NCBI RefSeq assembly: GCF_013340935.1
Contig: NZ_WHOS01000012.1
Span: forward strand, 1 to 64,000
Length of the DNA stretch: 64,000 nucleotides
Source: Azospirillum melinis
GTDB taxonomy: Bacteria > Pseudomonadota > Alphaproteobacteria > Azospirillales > Azospirillaceae
Direction: 5' to 3'
The notes under the pieces are model-generated. The model saw only the letters and a list, made by a program, of their open reading frames with translations, did not search any database and was not told where the DNA came from. The stretch's first letter is position 1. Every line of letters begins with the position of its first letter. The position numbers and the translations under genes were made by a program. Below are positions 33,312 through 41,508 of this stretch, piece after piece.

Positions 33312-33320
33312 GCGATTGCC

Positions 33321-33893
33321 ATGGACCTGTTCGACGATGTTCCGGCCCCTTCCCCGCCGGGATTGCCGCCCCCCGCCGGACCGCTGCCGGACATCGTGGC
33401 GCCGGGGCTCGACTGCCTGTTCGTCGGCTTCAATCCCGGCCTGCGCTCCGGCGCGCTCGGCCATCACTATGCCGGGCGCGGCAACCAGTTCTGGCGCCTG
33501 CTGCACGAGGCCGGGCTAACGCCGCGCCTCTACCGGCCGGAGGAGGATGTCACCCTGCCGGCGATCGGCCTCGGCTCCACCAACCTCGTCGCCCGCGCCA
33601 CTGCCAGCGCCGCGGACCTGTCGCGGGCGGAACTGCGCGGCGGCGTGCCGCGGCTGGCGCGGATCGTCGGTTTCGTCCGGCCGCGGGTGCTGGCCTATAC
33701 CGGCAAGGGCGTCTATCTGGCGGCGACCGGCCTGCCCGACGCACCCTGGGGGGTGCAGGAGCGCAGCCTGTTCGACGGCGTCGCCGACGTGGTCGTACCG
33801 TCGCCGAGCGGTCTCGCCCGCCTGCCTTTCGAGGACAAGCTGCGCTGGTTCCGCGAGGTGCAGGCGGAGATCGAACGCCGGCGGCTTGTCTGA
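33321..33893 (+). CDS. mug: G/U mismatch-specific DNA glycosylase (Mug/TDG family)
   Basis: A 190-residue uracil-DNA-glycosylase-superfamily enzyme of the Mug/TDG group, which removes uracil or thymine from mispairs with guanine. Motif 1 is LDCLFVGFNPGLRSGALGHH (about residues 33-52), with the catalytic-loop Asn of GFNPG, followed by GRGNQFWRLLHEAGLTPRLY, a Mug hallmark. Motif 2 is near VVVPSPSGLARLPFEDKL (about 153-170), matching the NPSGLS-like loop. Length is close to E. coli Mug (168) with an N-terminal Pro-rich extension. The ATG at 33321 is chosen because no ATG precedes it within a plausible distance. It follows the GMC gene by 53 bp. Confidence 0.92.
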   Translation: MDLFDDVPAPSPPGLPPPAGPLPDIVAPGLDCLFVGFNPGLRSGALGHHYAGRGNQFWRLLHEAGLTPRLYRPEEDVTLPAIGLGSTNLVARATASAADLSRAELRGGVPRLARIVGFVRPRVLAYTGKGVYLAATGLPDAPWGVQERSLFDGVADVVVPSPSGLARLPFEDKLRWFREVQAEIERRRLV

Positions 33894-34064
33894 ACCCATC
33901 GCCGACGGGGATGTCGCCTCCGTTGCAATTCCTGGGAAGGCGGCAGGGATTATTATCCGGACGGAGAATGCCGGCCGGTCAGGGCGGGATGCGAGGGGCA
34001 CTCCCCCTGCCCCGGCATTTCGCCGGGAAAAGCCGGGCGGACCGATGCCGGCTTGGGCCATGCT

Positions 34065-34547
34065 ATGCCCCGCATGACCGCGACCGACCGAACCCGTCCC
34101 GTTGAAGAGCAGTCACCGCAGACCGACAGAGTCGCCCTGCGGCTGCGCCGCCGCCATTGGGCAATCCTGGCGCTGGCCGTTCTGCTGCTGGGTGGGGTTC
34201 TGCGGGCGGCCTGCTATCTCACGGTGTTGACGCCGGCGACCGCTGCGGCAGAAGCCTGGAAAGACCCTTGGGGACCACGGCTTCCCGCGTCCCCCTTGAC
34301 GGACGCGCATTCCCGGCAGCTCGCCCGGCTTCTGCATCTCGATGCGCCACACACAAAAGGGCCGGCGGAGACTCCCGCCCCTGCCGGCCCTGTGCTGCTG
34401 GATCCTGCGGTGAAGCTGCTGGTCGACCATGGCTGGCCTGCCCATCGCTCCAAGTCGATCCCGGTCGAGACGATCCCGCCTGCAACGATCCCAGCCGCTG
34501 CGCGGACGGCCGGGATCGTCGCAGTCTCGGACAAAGCCTCGCCTTAA
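34065..34547 (+). CDS. hypothetical single-pass membrane protein
   Basis: A roughly 160-residue protein with a basic N-terminus (VALRLRRRHW), one transmembrane helix (AILALAVLLLGGVLRAACYL, about residues 34-54) and a Pro/Ala-rich periplasmic-looking tail containing HTKGPAETPAPAGP. No family recognised. Candidate ATGs lie at 34065 and 34074; neither has a strong ribosome-binding site. Its stop overlaps the stop of the convergent molybdopterin subunit gene by 4 bp. Codon usage looks like the neighbours. Existence is likely but not certain. Confidence 0.5.
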   Translation: MPRMTATDRTRPVEEQSPQTDRVALRLRRRHWAILALAVLLLGGVLRAACYLTVLTPATAAAEAWKDPWGPRLPASPLTDAHSRQLARLLHLDAPHTKGPAETPAPAGPVLLDPAVKLLVDHGWPAHRSKSIPVETIPPATIPAAARTAGIVAVSDKASP

Positions 34548-36796
34548 CTGACGATGCCGCCCCGGCTGAAGGGCAGCGTCTGCAACGGCTGGCCGGTCAC
34601 CGAGAAGACGGCGTTCGCCACCGCCGGGGCCACGGTCGGGACGCCCGGCTCGCCGGCGCCGGTCGGCCGCTCGTGCGACGGCACGATGTGGACCTCCACC
34701 ACCGGCATGTCCGACATCCGCAGCGGCAGATAGCTGTCGAAGTTGGCCTGATCGACCACGCCGTCGGTCATGGTGATCTCGCCGCGCAGCGCGTGGCCGA
34801 TGCCCCAGCCGGCACCGCCCTCCATCTGCGCCTTGACGATGTCCGGGTTGACGACCTCGCCGCAATCGACGGCGACGACGATCCGGTCCACCTTGATCTG
34901 ACCCTTGGCATCGACCGTCACATCGGCGACATGGGCGACATAGGTGTTGAAGCTTTCATGCACGGCGACGCCGCGGCCCTTGCCCTGCGCCAAAGGCTGG
35001 CCCCAGCCGGCCTTCTCGGCCGCCAGCTTCAGCACGCCGGCCAGACGCGGATGGTCCTTCAGCATCTCCATGCGGAAGGCCACCGGATCCTTGCCGGCCG
35101 CCTTGGCGAGGCGGTCGATCATCACCTCCTTGGCATAAGCCGTGTGGGTGTGCCCGACCGACCGCCACCACAGGGTGGTGACCGGCGAGGCGACGGTGTG
35201 GGCATCGACCGCGAGGTTCGCCACCGGATAGGCCATGTCCGAGGCGCCCTCGACCATCGTCGCGTCGACGCCGTCCTTGACCATCACCGCCTCGAACGGC
35301 GTGCCGGCCATGAAGCTCTGGCCGACGATACGCTGCTTCCAGCCGACGAGCGCACCCTTGGCGTCGACCGCCGCGGTGATCCTGTGCAGGAACAGCGGGC
35401 GGTAGCGGCCGCCCTTGATGTCGTCCTCGCGCGTCCAGACCAGATGCACCGGGGCCTTGGGATACGCCTTGGCGATCATCACCGCCTCGGCGATATAGTC
35501 GGCGTTGGTGGTGGCGCGCCGGCCGAAGCTGCCGCCGGCCCACTGGGTCTCGATCTTCACCTGCTCCGGCTTGCAGCCCAGGATGTGGGCGGCGGTCATC
35601 TGCTCGACCGTCTGGAACTGCGATCCGGCCCAGATGGTGCAGCCACCCTCCGGGTTCAGCGCCACCACGGCGTTCAGCGGCTCCATCGGCGCATGGGCGA
35701 GATAGGGGAAGACGAATTCGCCGTCCACCGCATGGCCGCCCTTGGCCTTGGCGTCGGCGATGGCCTTGTCGGCATCGCCCTTGTTCGCCGCGACCGAGCC
35801 CGGCTTTTCCGCCGTCTTGCGGTAGTCGGCCAGCATGGCGTCGGTGCCGCGGGTCTCGGCCTTGGCGTCGTCCCAGGCGACCGTCAGCGCCTCGCGGCCC
35901 TTCATGGCGGCCCAGGTATTCTTGGCGATCACCGCGACGCCGACCGGCAGGCTGATCACCTCGATGACGCCCGGCACCTTGCGGGCGGCGGCATCGTCGA
36001 CGCTCTTCACCGTACCGCCGAAGCGCGGGCTGCGGGCCAGCACAGCCGTCACCTGACCGGGGCGGCGGATGTCCATCGAGAAGATGGCGGTGCCGTTGGT
36101 CTTGCTGATGTGGTCCAGCCGGTGCAGATCCGGCTTGCCGATCAGCACATAGTCCTTCTGCTCCTTCAGCTTGACCTGCTGCGGCACCGGCAGCTTCGCC
36201 GCCTCCTCCGCCAGTTCGCCGAAGGTGGCGCTGCGGTTGCTGGCGGCATGGCGGACCACGCCCTTCGACACCGTCACCTCGCCGGCCGGAACCTTCCAGC
36301 GCGCGGATGCCGCGGCGACCAGCATGGCGCGGGCGGCGGCGCCGGCCATGCGCAGCTCGTCCCAGCTGTTGGCCACGGCGGTGGAACCGCCGGTGCCCTG
36401 CACGCCGAAGAAATGATTGGCGTACAGCTTCTGGTCAGCCGGGGCGAAGGCGCCGCGCACCTGGCTCCAGTCGGCATCGATCTCTTCGGCCACGATGGTG
36501 GCGAGGCCGGTGACGATGCCCTGGCCCTTGTCGAGATGCTTGGCCAGCACGGTGACCGTGTTGTCCGGCGCCACGATGACGAAGGCATGCGGACGCGGGT
36601 CGGCCGGGCCGACGATCTTGGGCGCCGCTTCGGCGGCCAGCGCCGGCATCGGCAGATGCGCGCCGACGACCAGCGCGCCGGCCCCGGCGCCGATGGCCTT
36701 CAGGAAGCCGCGGCGCGAGGGGGCGGGCAGAGGCGTAAGCGACAGCCCGTCGCCGAAACCATGTTGGGCGGCCTGACGGATCAGATGATGCAGCAT
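34544..36796 (-). CDS. molybdopterin-binding subunit of a periplasmic molybdenum hydroxylase (IorB-like)
   Basis: A 750-residue large subunit of the xanthine-oxidase family, isoquinoline 1-oxidoreductase beta (IorB)-like, with an N-terminal twin-arginine signal: SRRGFLKAIGAGAGALVVGA (about residues 27-46), so the enzyme is exported folded to the periplasm. Conserved blocks include DKGQGIVTGLATIVAEEIDA, FFGVQGTGGSTAVANSWDEL, FPYLAHAPMEPLNAVV, GGSFGRRATTNADYIAEAVM, TLWWRSVGHTHTAYAKEVMI and GAGWGIGHALRGEITM. The active-site Glu is expected in the C-terminal GEPGVPTVAPAVANAVF segment. It starts 3 bp after iorA. The partner is the adjacent 2Fe-2S subunit. The substrate may be an aldehyde or N-heterocycle. 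No cytochrome c subunit or XdhC-type maturation gene is nearby. Confidence 0.93.
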   Translation of the reverse strand: MLHHLIRQAAQHGFGDGLSLTPLPAPSRRGFLKAIGAGAGALVVGAHLPMPALAAEAAPKIVGPADPRPHAFVIVAPDNTVTVLAKHLDKGQGIVTGLATIVAEEIDADWSQVRGAFAPADQKLYANHFFGVQGTGGSTAVANSWDELRMAGAAARAMLVAAASARWKVPAGEVTVSKGVVRHAASNRSATFGELAEEAAKLPVPQQVKLKEQKDYVLIGKPDLHRLDHISKTNGTAIFSMDIRRPGQVTAVLARSPRFGGTVKSVDDAAARKVPGVIEVISLPVGVAVIAKNTWAAMKGREALTVAWDDAKAETRGTDAMLADYRKTAEKPGSVAANKGDADKAIADAKAKGGHAVDGEFVFPYLAHAPMEPLNAVVALNPEGGCTIWAGSQFQTVEQMTAAHILGCKPEQVKIETQWAGGSFGRRATTNADYIAEAVMIAKAYPKAPVHLVWTREDDIKGGRYRPLFLHRITAAVDAKGALVGWKQRIVGQSFMAGTPFEAVMVKDGVDATMVEGASDMAYPVANLAVDAHTVASPVTTLWWRSVGHTHTAYAKEVMIDRLAKAAGKDPVAFRMEMLKDHPRLAGVLKLAAEKAGWGQPLAQGKGRGVAVHESFNTYVAHVADVTVDAKGQIKVDRIVVAVDCGEVVNPDIVKAQMEGGAGWGIGHALRGEITMTDGVVDQANFDSYLPLRMSDMPVVEVHIVPSHERPTGAGEPGVPTVAPAVANAVFSVTGQPLQTLPFSRGGIVS

Positions 36797-36799
36797 GGA

Positions 36800-37261
36800 T
36801 CAGGCCCTCATCGTCTGGGCGGCATCCTTGATCGCCGCGCGGATGCGGACATAGGTGGCGCAGCGGCAGACATTGCCGTCCATCGCCGCGTCGATGTCCT
36901 GGTCGGTCGGGTTCTGGTTGTCGGTCAGGAGTGCTACGGCGCTCATGATCTGGCCCGACTGGCAATAGCCGCACTGGACGACGTCCAGCTTCTGCCACGC
37001 CGCCTGGACGGCCTGGGCGGCCTTGCCCTTAACGCCTTCGATGGTGGTGATCTTGCTGTCCGGCGTCAGCATGCCGACCGGGGTCTGGCAGGCGCGGGTC
37101 GGCGTGCCGTCGACATGGACGGTGCAGGCGCCGCACTGGGCGATGCCGCAGCCGAACTTGGTGCCGGTCATGTTCAGCTCGTCCCGCAGAACCCACAGGA
37201 GCGGCATGTCCTCGGGAACGTCGACCTGACGCTCCTCGCCGTTGACGTTGATGCGAACCAT
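36800..37261 (-). CDS. 2Fe-2S subunit of molybdenum hydroxylase (IorA-like)
   Basis: A 153-residue iron-sulphur subunit with both [2Fe-2S] clusters of the xanthine-oxidase family: the plant-ferredoxin-type cluster in [20 protein letters not shown] (residues 33-52, with a fourth Cys in RACQTPVG) and the second cluster in [19 protein letters not shown] plus [17 protein letters not shown]. Length is typical of IorA. No signal peptide is present, so it is presumably carried out with the Tat-signalled large subunit. It is divergent from the LysR gene across a 200-bp AT-rich gap, with an AGAGG site before the ATG at 37261, and is probably controlled by that regulator. It passes electrons from the molybdenum centre to an unknown acceptor. 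Confidence 0.94.
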   Translation of the reverse strand: MVRINVNGEERQVDVPEDMPLLWVLRDELNMTGTKFGCGIAQCGACTVHVDGTPTRACQTPVGMLTPDSKITTIEGVKGKAAQAVQAAWQKLDVVQCGYCQSGQIMSAVALLTDNQNPTDQDIDAAMDGNVCRCATYVRIRAAIKDAAQTMRA

Positions 37262-37431
37262 GGCTCTTGCCTCTTTCTCCCTGAACGGAACCGCCGGCCT
37301 GCCCCGACGATCTGAGGGAGGACGACGACAGGTCCGCTGCCCGGTTGTGGGCGTTGGCTACGGAATATGGTTTTTTGATTGATGGCTGTTGGATCAGCGC
37401 TGGCTAGACAGAATACACCGTCCAGTGCACA

Positions 37432-37455
37432 ATGAACTAGAACGCTTTGGTTCAT
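37432..37455. promoter_or_regulatory. LysR-type box upstream of the LysR gene
   Basis: An inverted repeat ATGAAC-N12-GTTCAT lies 6 bp before the ATG of the LysR gene, inside the divergent promoter shared with the molybdenum hydroxylase genes. The position fits an autoregulatory site. The whole 37340-37460 region is AT-rich (a run of T near 37372). The link to this regulator is inferred. Confidence 0.5.
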
Positions 37456-37461
37456 ATCGTC

Positions 37462-38376
37462 ATGAAAGCAATTCATAACCCGGCGCTCGACCTCAACCTG
37501 ATCAAGGTGTTCGACGCGCTGCTGGAAACCCGCAACGTTTCCCGTGCGGCCGACGCGCTGGGCGTCAGCCAGTCGGCGGTCAGCCACGCGCTGGGCCGGC
37601 TGCGCACGCTGGTGGGCGACCCGCTGTTCGTGCGGACCGGCAACCGGATGGAGCCGACGCCGCGTGCCCAGCGTCTGGCCGAACCCCTGCGCGACCTGCT
37701 GGTCGGCGCCGCCCGCGCCCTGTCGGCGGAGGAGGATTTCGATCCCCAGCGGGAGGAGCGGAATTTCACCATCTCCACCACCGATTCCATGCAGGCGGTC
37801 CTGCTGACCGGCATCCTGCGCGATGCGGCGGAAGGCAATCTGCGCGTGTCGGTGTCGCTGCTCAACCTCGACCCCGACGCCATGCTGAACGCGCTGGACG
37901 ACGGCACCCTCGATCTCGCCATCGGCTATCTGCCGGACCTGCGGCGCTGGCACGACGGGCAGGTGCTCTATCGGGAAACCCATGCCTGTCTGTACAATCC
38001 GAAACTCGTGCCGGTCACCCCGCCGATCGGGCTGGAGGACTACACCCGCTATCCGCACCTGATGCCGTCGCTGCGCGGCGGGATGACCAGCTTCATCGAC
38101 GAGGAGCTGGCGGCACTCGGCACCAGCCGGCGGGTCGCCGCCTCGACCACCCAGTTCCTGGCGATCCCGATGATCCTGATGCAGGTGCCGATGCTGACCT
38201 CGCTGCCCGCCCGGCTGGCCCGTCTGTACGCCGACGCGCTGGGGCTGGCCACCAGCCCGCTGCCCTTCGACATCGGCGACTACGAGATGTCGATGATCTG
38301 GCACCGCCGCAACACCGGCTCCCCCTCGCATGGCTGGCTGCGCCAGCGCCTGAGCGAAGAGGCGGCGAAGCTCTGA
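37462..38376 (+). CDS. LysR-family transcriptional regulator
   Basis: A 304-residue LysR-type regulator. The winged helix-turn-helix is at residues about 9-65: LDLNLIKVFDALLETRNVSR then AADALGVSQSAVSHALGRLR and VGDPLFVRTGNRMEPTPRAQ. The effector-binding domain follows (from about residue 95), ending with LPFDIGDYEMSMIWHRRNTG and HGWLRQRLSEE, similar to NodD/LinR- or PcpR-type members. The ATG at 37462 is preferred over an upstream TTG at 37447 that falls inside a palindrome. It is divergent from the molybdenum-hydroxylase genes and convergent with the ABC importer, so hydroxylase control is the natural guess. The inducer is unknown. Confidence 0.92.
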   Translation: MKAIHNPALDLNLIKVFDALLETRNVSRAADALGVSQSAVSHALGRLRTLVGDPLFVRTGNRMEPTPRAQRLAEPLRDLLVGAARALSAEEDFDPQREERNFTISTTDSMQAVLLTGILRDAAEGNLRVSVSLLNLDPDAMLNALDDGTLDLAIGYLPDLRRWHDGQVLYRETHACLYNPKLVPVTPPIGLEDYTRYPHLMPSLRGGMTSFIDEELAALGTSRRVAASTTQFLAIPMILMQVPMLTSLPARLARLYADALGLATSPLPFDIGDYEMSMIWHRRNTGSPSHGWLRQRLSEEAAKL

Positions 38377-38383
38377 CATAAGA

Positions 38384-38411
38384 AAGGGCGCCCACGGCGG
38401 GGCGCCCCTTC
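38384..38411. terminator. bidirectional hairpin between LysR and ABC operon
   Basis: A near-perfect GC-rich hairpin AAGGGCGCCC...GGGCGCCCCTT with a short loop lies between the convergent LysR and ABC ATPase genes. A-rich and T-rich flanks on both sides are short, but the placement 8 bp after one stop and 24 bp after the other suggests a shared terminator. Confidence 0.75.
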
Positions 38412-38434
38412 CTGTCCGCTTGAACCTCTTCCCG

Positions 38435-39289
38435 TCAATCCGCGGTGACGGAGCGGATTTCGTCCTGGCTGAAGCGCTGCTGCTCCTCCATCACCATCTG
38501 GGACAGCTCGCGCTTCAGGCGGTTGAACTCCGGGGCGGAGCCGTCGCGCGGGCGGGGCATGTCGACGACGACATCGCGCTTGATGGTGCCCGGCCGGTAG
38601 GTCATCACGATGATGCGGTCGGCCAGATAGATGCTCTCCTCGATGGAGTGGGTGACGAACAGGATGGTCTTGCCGACCTCCTCCCAGATGCGCAGCAGCT
38701 CGTCCTGAAGCGTGCGGCGGGTCAGGGCGTCGAGCGCGCCGAACGGCTCGTCCATCAGCAGGATCGGACTGTCGAGCGCCAGCACGCGGGCGATGGCGAC
38801 GCGCTGACGCATGCCGCCGGACAGATCCTTCGGAAAGCGGTTGCGGAAGTCCTGCAGGTGCAGCTTCTGCAGCAGCCACTCCACCTTCTCCGCGATCTCC
38901 GCCTTGGACATCCCCTTGATCTCCAGGCCGAAGGCGACGTTCTGCGCCACCGTCATCCAGGGGAACAGGGCATATTCCTGGAACACCATGCCACGGTCGG
39001 GACCGGGCTCGGTGATGATGCGGCCATCGACGGTGACGGTGCCCTTCGTCGGCGGCTGGAACCCGGCCACCGCGTTCAGCAGCGTGGACTTGCCGCAGCC
39101 CGATGGGCCGAGCAGGCAGACGAACTCGCCCTTGCGGATGTCGAGATCGATGTTCTGCAAGGCAACGATCTTCTGCGCCCCGATCGCGAAAGTCTTCTCC
39201 ACTCCGCGCACCTGGATCTGCACGGGCGCCGCGTCGGCGACGGGGGCGACGGGTGCGGTGTCGGCAACGGTCCTCAGCATGGGCGTCAT
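38435..39289 (-). CDS. ABC transporter ATPase (NrtD/SsuB/TauB type)
   Basis: A 284-residue ATPase of the nitrate/sulfonate/taurine importer class. Walker A is CLLGPSGCGKSTLLNAVAGF (about residue 60-80), the Q-loop GMVFQEYALFPWMTVAQNVA, signature DLSGGMRQRVAIARVLALDS, Walker B ILLMDEPFGALDALTRRTLQ and switch His FVTHSIEESIYLADRI. All are intact. ATGs at 39289 and 39295 and an alternative start at 39316 exist; 39289 has GGGGAGG at about eight bases. It is the last gene of a three-gene operon with the permease and binding protein. Confidence 0.93.
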   Translation of the reverse strand: MTPMLRTVADTAPVAPVADAAPVQIQVRGVEKTFAIGAQKIVALQNIDLDIRKGEFVCLLGPSGCGKSTLLNAVAGFQPPTKGTVTVDGRIITEPGPDRGMVFQEYALFPWMTVAQNVAFGLEIKGMSKAEIAEKVEWLLQKLHLQDFRNRFPKDLSGGMRQRVAIARVLALDSPILLMDEPFGALDALTRRTLQDELLRIWEEVGKTILFVTHSIEESIYLADRIIVMTYRPGTIKRDVVVDMPRPRDGSAPEFNRLKRELSQMVMEEQQRFSQDEIRSVTAD

Positions 39290-39305
39290 CTCCATTCCCT
39301 CCCCA

Positions 39306-40139
39306 TCAATTCTCAAGACCGCGGTGCCAGCGCAGCAGGTGGTTGTTCAGGCGGTTCATGCCGATGTCGATGGCGAGGCCCAGGAGGCCGATGGTGAACA
39401 TCCCGGCGATGATCTTGTCGGACCACATGAACTCGCGCGCTTCCAGGATGCGGAAGCCGAGGCCGGAGTTGACGGCGATCATCTCCGACACGATCACGAC
39501 GATGAAGGCGGTGCCGATGCCGATCCGCGCGCCGGCCAGGATGTAGGGGGTGGCGGCCGGCAGGATGACGCGGACGAACATGGTCAGCTTGCCGGCGCCC
39601 AGGTTGCGGGCGGCGCGCAGATAGATGCCGTCGACATGGCGGACCCCGGCGATGGTGTTCATCAGAACCGGGAAGAAGGCGCCGATGGCGATCAGGAACA
39701 CCGCCGGCGCGTTGCCCAGCCCGAACCACAGGATCGCCAGCGGGATGTAGGCGATGGGCGGGATCGGCCGCAGCACCTGCATCAGCGGGTCGAACAGCGC
39801 GTAGATGCGCGGGTTGCCGCCCATGGCGAGCCCCAGCGGAAGCGCCAGCCCGGCGCCGACGGCGAAGCCCAGCACCACGCGGTACAGGCTGGACCAGGCA
39901 TCGAACAGCATCTCGCCCGACAGCGCCCACAGGATCCAGCTGGACTGCGCCGGATCGTAGGCTTCGGTCGGCAGCAGATAGGCCCACCAGCGCACGACCA
40001 CCTGCACCGGCGACGGCAGCACCACCGGGTTGATCAGGCCGGACGTGGACAGGATCTGCCACAGCGCGATCACTAGGACCGGCACCAGGGAGCCGCGCAG
40101 CAGGGCCGCGGGCGAGAAACGGGGCTTGGCTTGGGACAT
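39306..40139 (-). CDS. ABC transporter permease (NrtB/SsuC/TauC type)
   Basis: A 277-residue permease. The first helix is LVPVLVIALWQILSTSGLIN and the second is in RVVLGFAVGAGLALPLGLAM; the family-typical segments RPIPPIAYIPLAILWFGLGN and AVFLIAIGAFFPVLMNTIAG follow. The EAA loop is in YLRAARNLGAGKLTMFVRVI, and the C-terminal helices include IGIGTAFIVVIVSEMIAVNS. Six helices are expected. The ATG at 40139 has GGAGG seven bases upstream. It lies 28 bp after the binding-protein gene and about 16 bp before the ATPase gene. The substrate class (sulfonate, nitrate, pyrimidine precursor or similar) cannot be separated by sequence alone. Confidence 0.93.
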   Translation of the reverse strand: MSQAKPRFSPAALLRGSLVPVLVIALWQILSTSGLINPVVLPSPVQVVVRWWAYLLPTEAYDPAQSSWILWALSGEMLFDAWSSLYRVVLGFAVGAGLALPLGLAMGGNPRIYALFDPLMQVLRPIPPIAYIPLAILWFGLGNAPAVFLIAIGAFFPVLMNTIAGVRHVDGIYLRAARNLGAGKLTMFVRVILPAATPYILAGARIGIGTAFIVVIVSEMIAVNSGLGFRILEAREFMWSDKIIAGMFTIGLLGLAIDIGMNRLNNHLLRWHRGLEN

Positions 40140-40167
40140 GGAACGTCCTCCTTCCGCTGGGTGGGGC

Positions 40168-41178
40168 TCAGTTCGCCTTCACGGTGCCGGTGCCGGCGTC
40201 ATTCGCCGCGGCCTTGGTCGCCTTCGCCTTTTCCAGCAAATCCAGCTTCACCCAGTCGGCGGCCTTCGGCGGGTTGTCCATGCGGCCGACGCCGAACTTC
40301 TGCATCATGTCGGTCGTGACCTGGACGTGATGGACCGACAGGTCGTAGCTGTAGGGCGAATTGCCGATCGCATCCCGGAAGTCCTGGCTGGAGATCTGGC
40401 CCTTGAACATCTGTTCGCGGACATACTTCTCGGCCAGATCGGGGTTGGCGATGAAGGTCGCCGTCGCCTCGACGAAGCAGTTGACCAGACGCTGGGCGAC
40501 GTCGGGCTTCTTCTTGTAGAAGTCCTCGGTGATGACCAGCGACCGCACCGGCTCGCCCAGTTCGGTGTCGTAGGGCTTCACCACCTCGACGCCGAAGCCC
40601 TTGTTGATGGCCTGGCTCGACTGCGGTTCGGACTGCGACATGGCGTCGATGCTGCCGGCCAGCAGGGCCTGATTCATGTCGGCGTAGGCCATGTAGACGA
40701 TCTGCACGTCCTTGCCGGAACGGTCGGACCAGCTCAGCCCATGCTTCGCCAGCTCGGCCAGCAGGATCAGTTCCTGGGCACCGCCGCGCGGGGTGGCGAC
40801 CTTCTTGCCCTTCAGGTCGGCGACGCTCCTGATGCCGGCATCCGGCTTGGCGACGATGCGCGCCCCGCCCTTGGCGAAGCCGGCCACCGCATAGATCGGC
40901 ACGCCCGACGCACGGCCGGCGATGGCGGCGTCCACCGCGCTGGCGGCCACGTCGATCTCGCCGGCGACGATGGCCGGCAGGATGTCGATGCCCTTGGGGA
41001 AGACCCGCTCCTCAATCTTCAGGTCGTACTTGCCGGCAATCTCCTTCATGTAGGAAACCGCCCCGTAATGGGCGAATTTCAGGTTGCCGAGTCGGACCAG
41101 ATCGGCAGCCGAGGCGCCGTGGGCAGCGAGTGCCGCGGCAGCGAAGGCGGTGGCGGCGAGCAGAGTCTTCCGGAGCAT
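40168..41178 (-). CDS. ABC transporter substrate-binding protein (NrtA/SsuA/TauA type)
   Basis: A 336-residue periplasmic binding protein. The signal peptide MLRKTLLAATAFAAAALAAH ends near GASA. The mature start LVRLGNLKFAHYGAVSYMKE, then FPKGIDILPAIVAGEIDVAA and VADLKGKKVATPRGGAQELI, is the NMT1/SsuA-like fold. Tail helices are Lys/Ala-rich. It is the first gene of the operon and is preceded by two palindromes at 41314-41365. GGGAGAG precedes the ATG at 41178. The specific ligand is unknown; no desulfonation, nitrate or pyrimidine gene lies nearby, and the neighbouring molybdenum hydroxylase is separately transcribed. Confidence 0.92.
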   Translation of the reverse strand: MLRKTLLAATAFAAAALAAHGASAADLVRLGNLKFAHYGAVSYMKEIAGKYDLKIEERVFPKGIDILPAIVAGEIDVAASAVDAAIAGRASGVPIYAVAGFAKGGARIVAKPDAGIRSVADLKGKKVATPRGGAQELILLAELAKHGLSWSDRSGKDVQIVYMAYADMNQALLAGSIDAMSQSEPQSSQAINKGFGVEVVKPYDTELGEPVRSLVITEDFYKKKPDVAQRLVNCFVEATATFIANPDLAEKYVREQMFKGQISSQDFRDAIGNSPYSYDLSVHHVQVTTDMMQKFGVGRMDNPPKAADWVKLDLLEKAKATKAAANDAGTGTVKAN

Positions 41179-41313
41179 CGTGTCTCTCCCATGGGGCTTG
41201 ATCCGCGGCCCGTCGCCGCGGTTGGCCTGGAAGAGAGCAAGGGGCGTGCCATTGTCAGTTCGTCGCGCAAACAGTTGAAAAGCCTGGAGCCGGCCTTCGG
41301 CGTCATGGCCCGC

Positions 41314-41365
41314 ATCGGCGGAAATCCGCCGATGGCGTTGTACGGGCAGGCGGATTTCCGCCGAC
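41314..41365. promoter_or_regulatory. twin helically phased palindromes upstream of the ABC importer
   Basis: Two copies of the same dyad lie in the divergent gap between the ABC operon and the 3-hydroxybutyryl-CoA dehydrogenase gene (41179-41508): GGCGGAAATCCGCC at 41317-41330 (within a 20-bp dyad from 41314 to 41333) and GGCGGATTTCCGCC at 41349-41362. Their centres are 32 bp apart, close to three helical turns, which suggests binding by a dimeric or tetrameric regulator to one DNA face. No regulator for them is identified. The rest of the gap shows nothing else distinct. Confidence 0.65.
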
Positions 41366-41508
41366 ACCCGGACCTGCGGCAGGTCGCCGCGCCGGGCGAA
41401 AGCCGCTGTTGCCCCTTACGACAAGTCATCGCAGCGCAACGAAAAAGCGTGTAGAAGATGCTGCATCTGCGAACCAACGCATACGCTTAACCGATAGGGA
41501 CAAGAAAC

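Noticed and set aside
34157..37315. Open frame of more than 1000 codons opposite the molybdenum hydroxylase genes
   Set aside because: No motifs, composition of antisense GC-rich DNA; the minus-strand genes are unambiguous.
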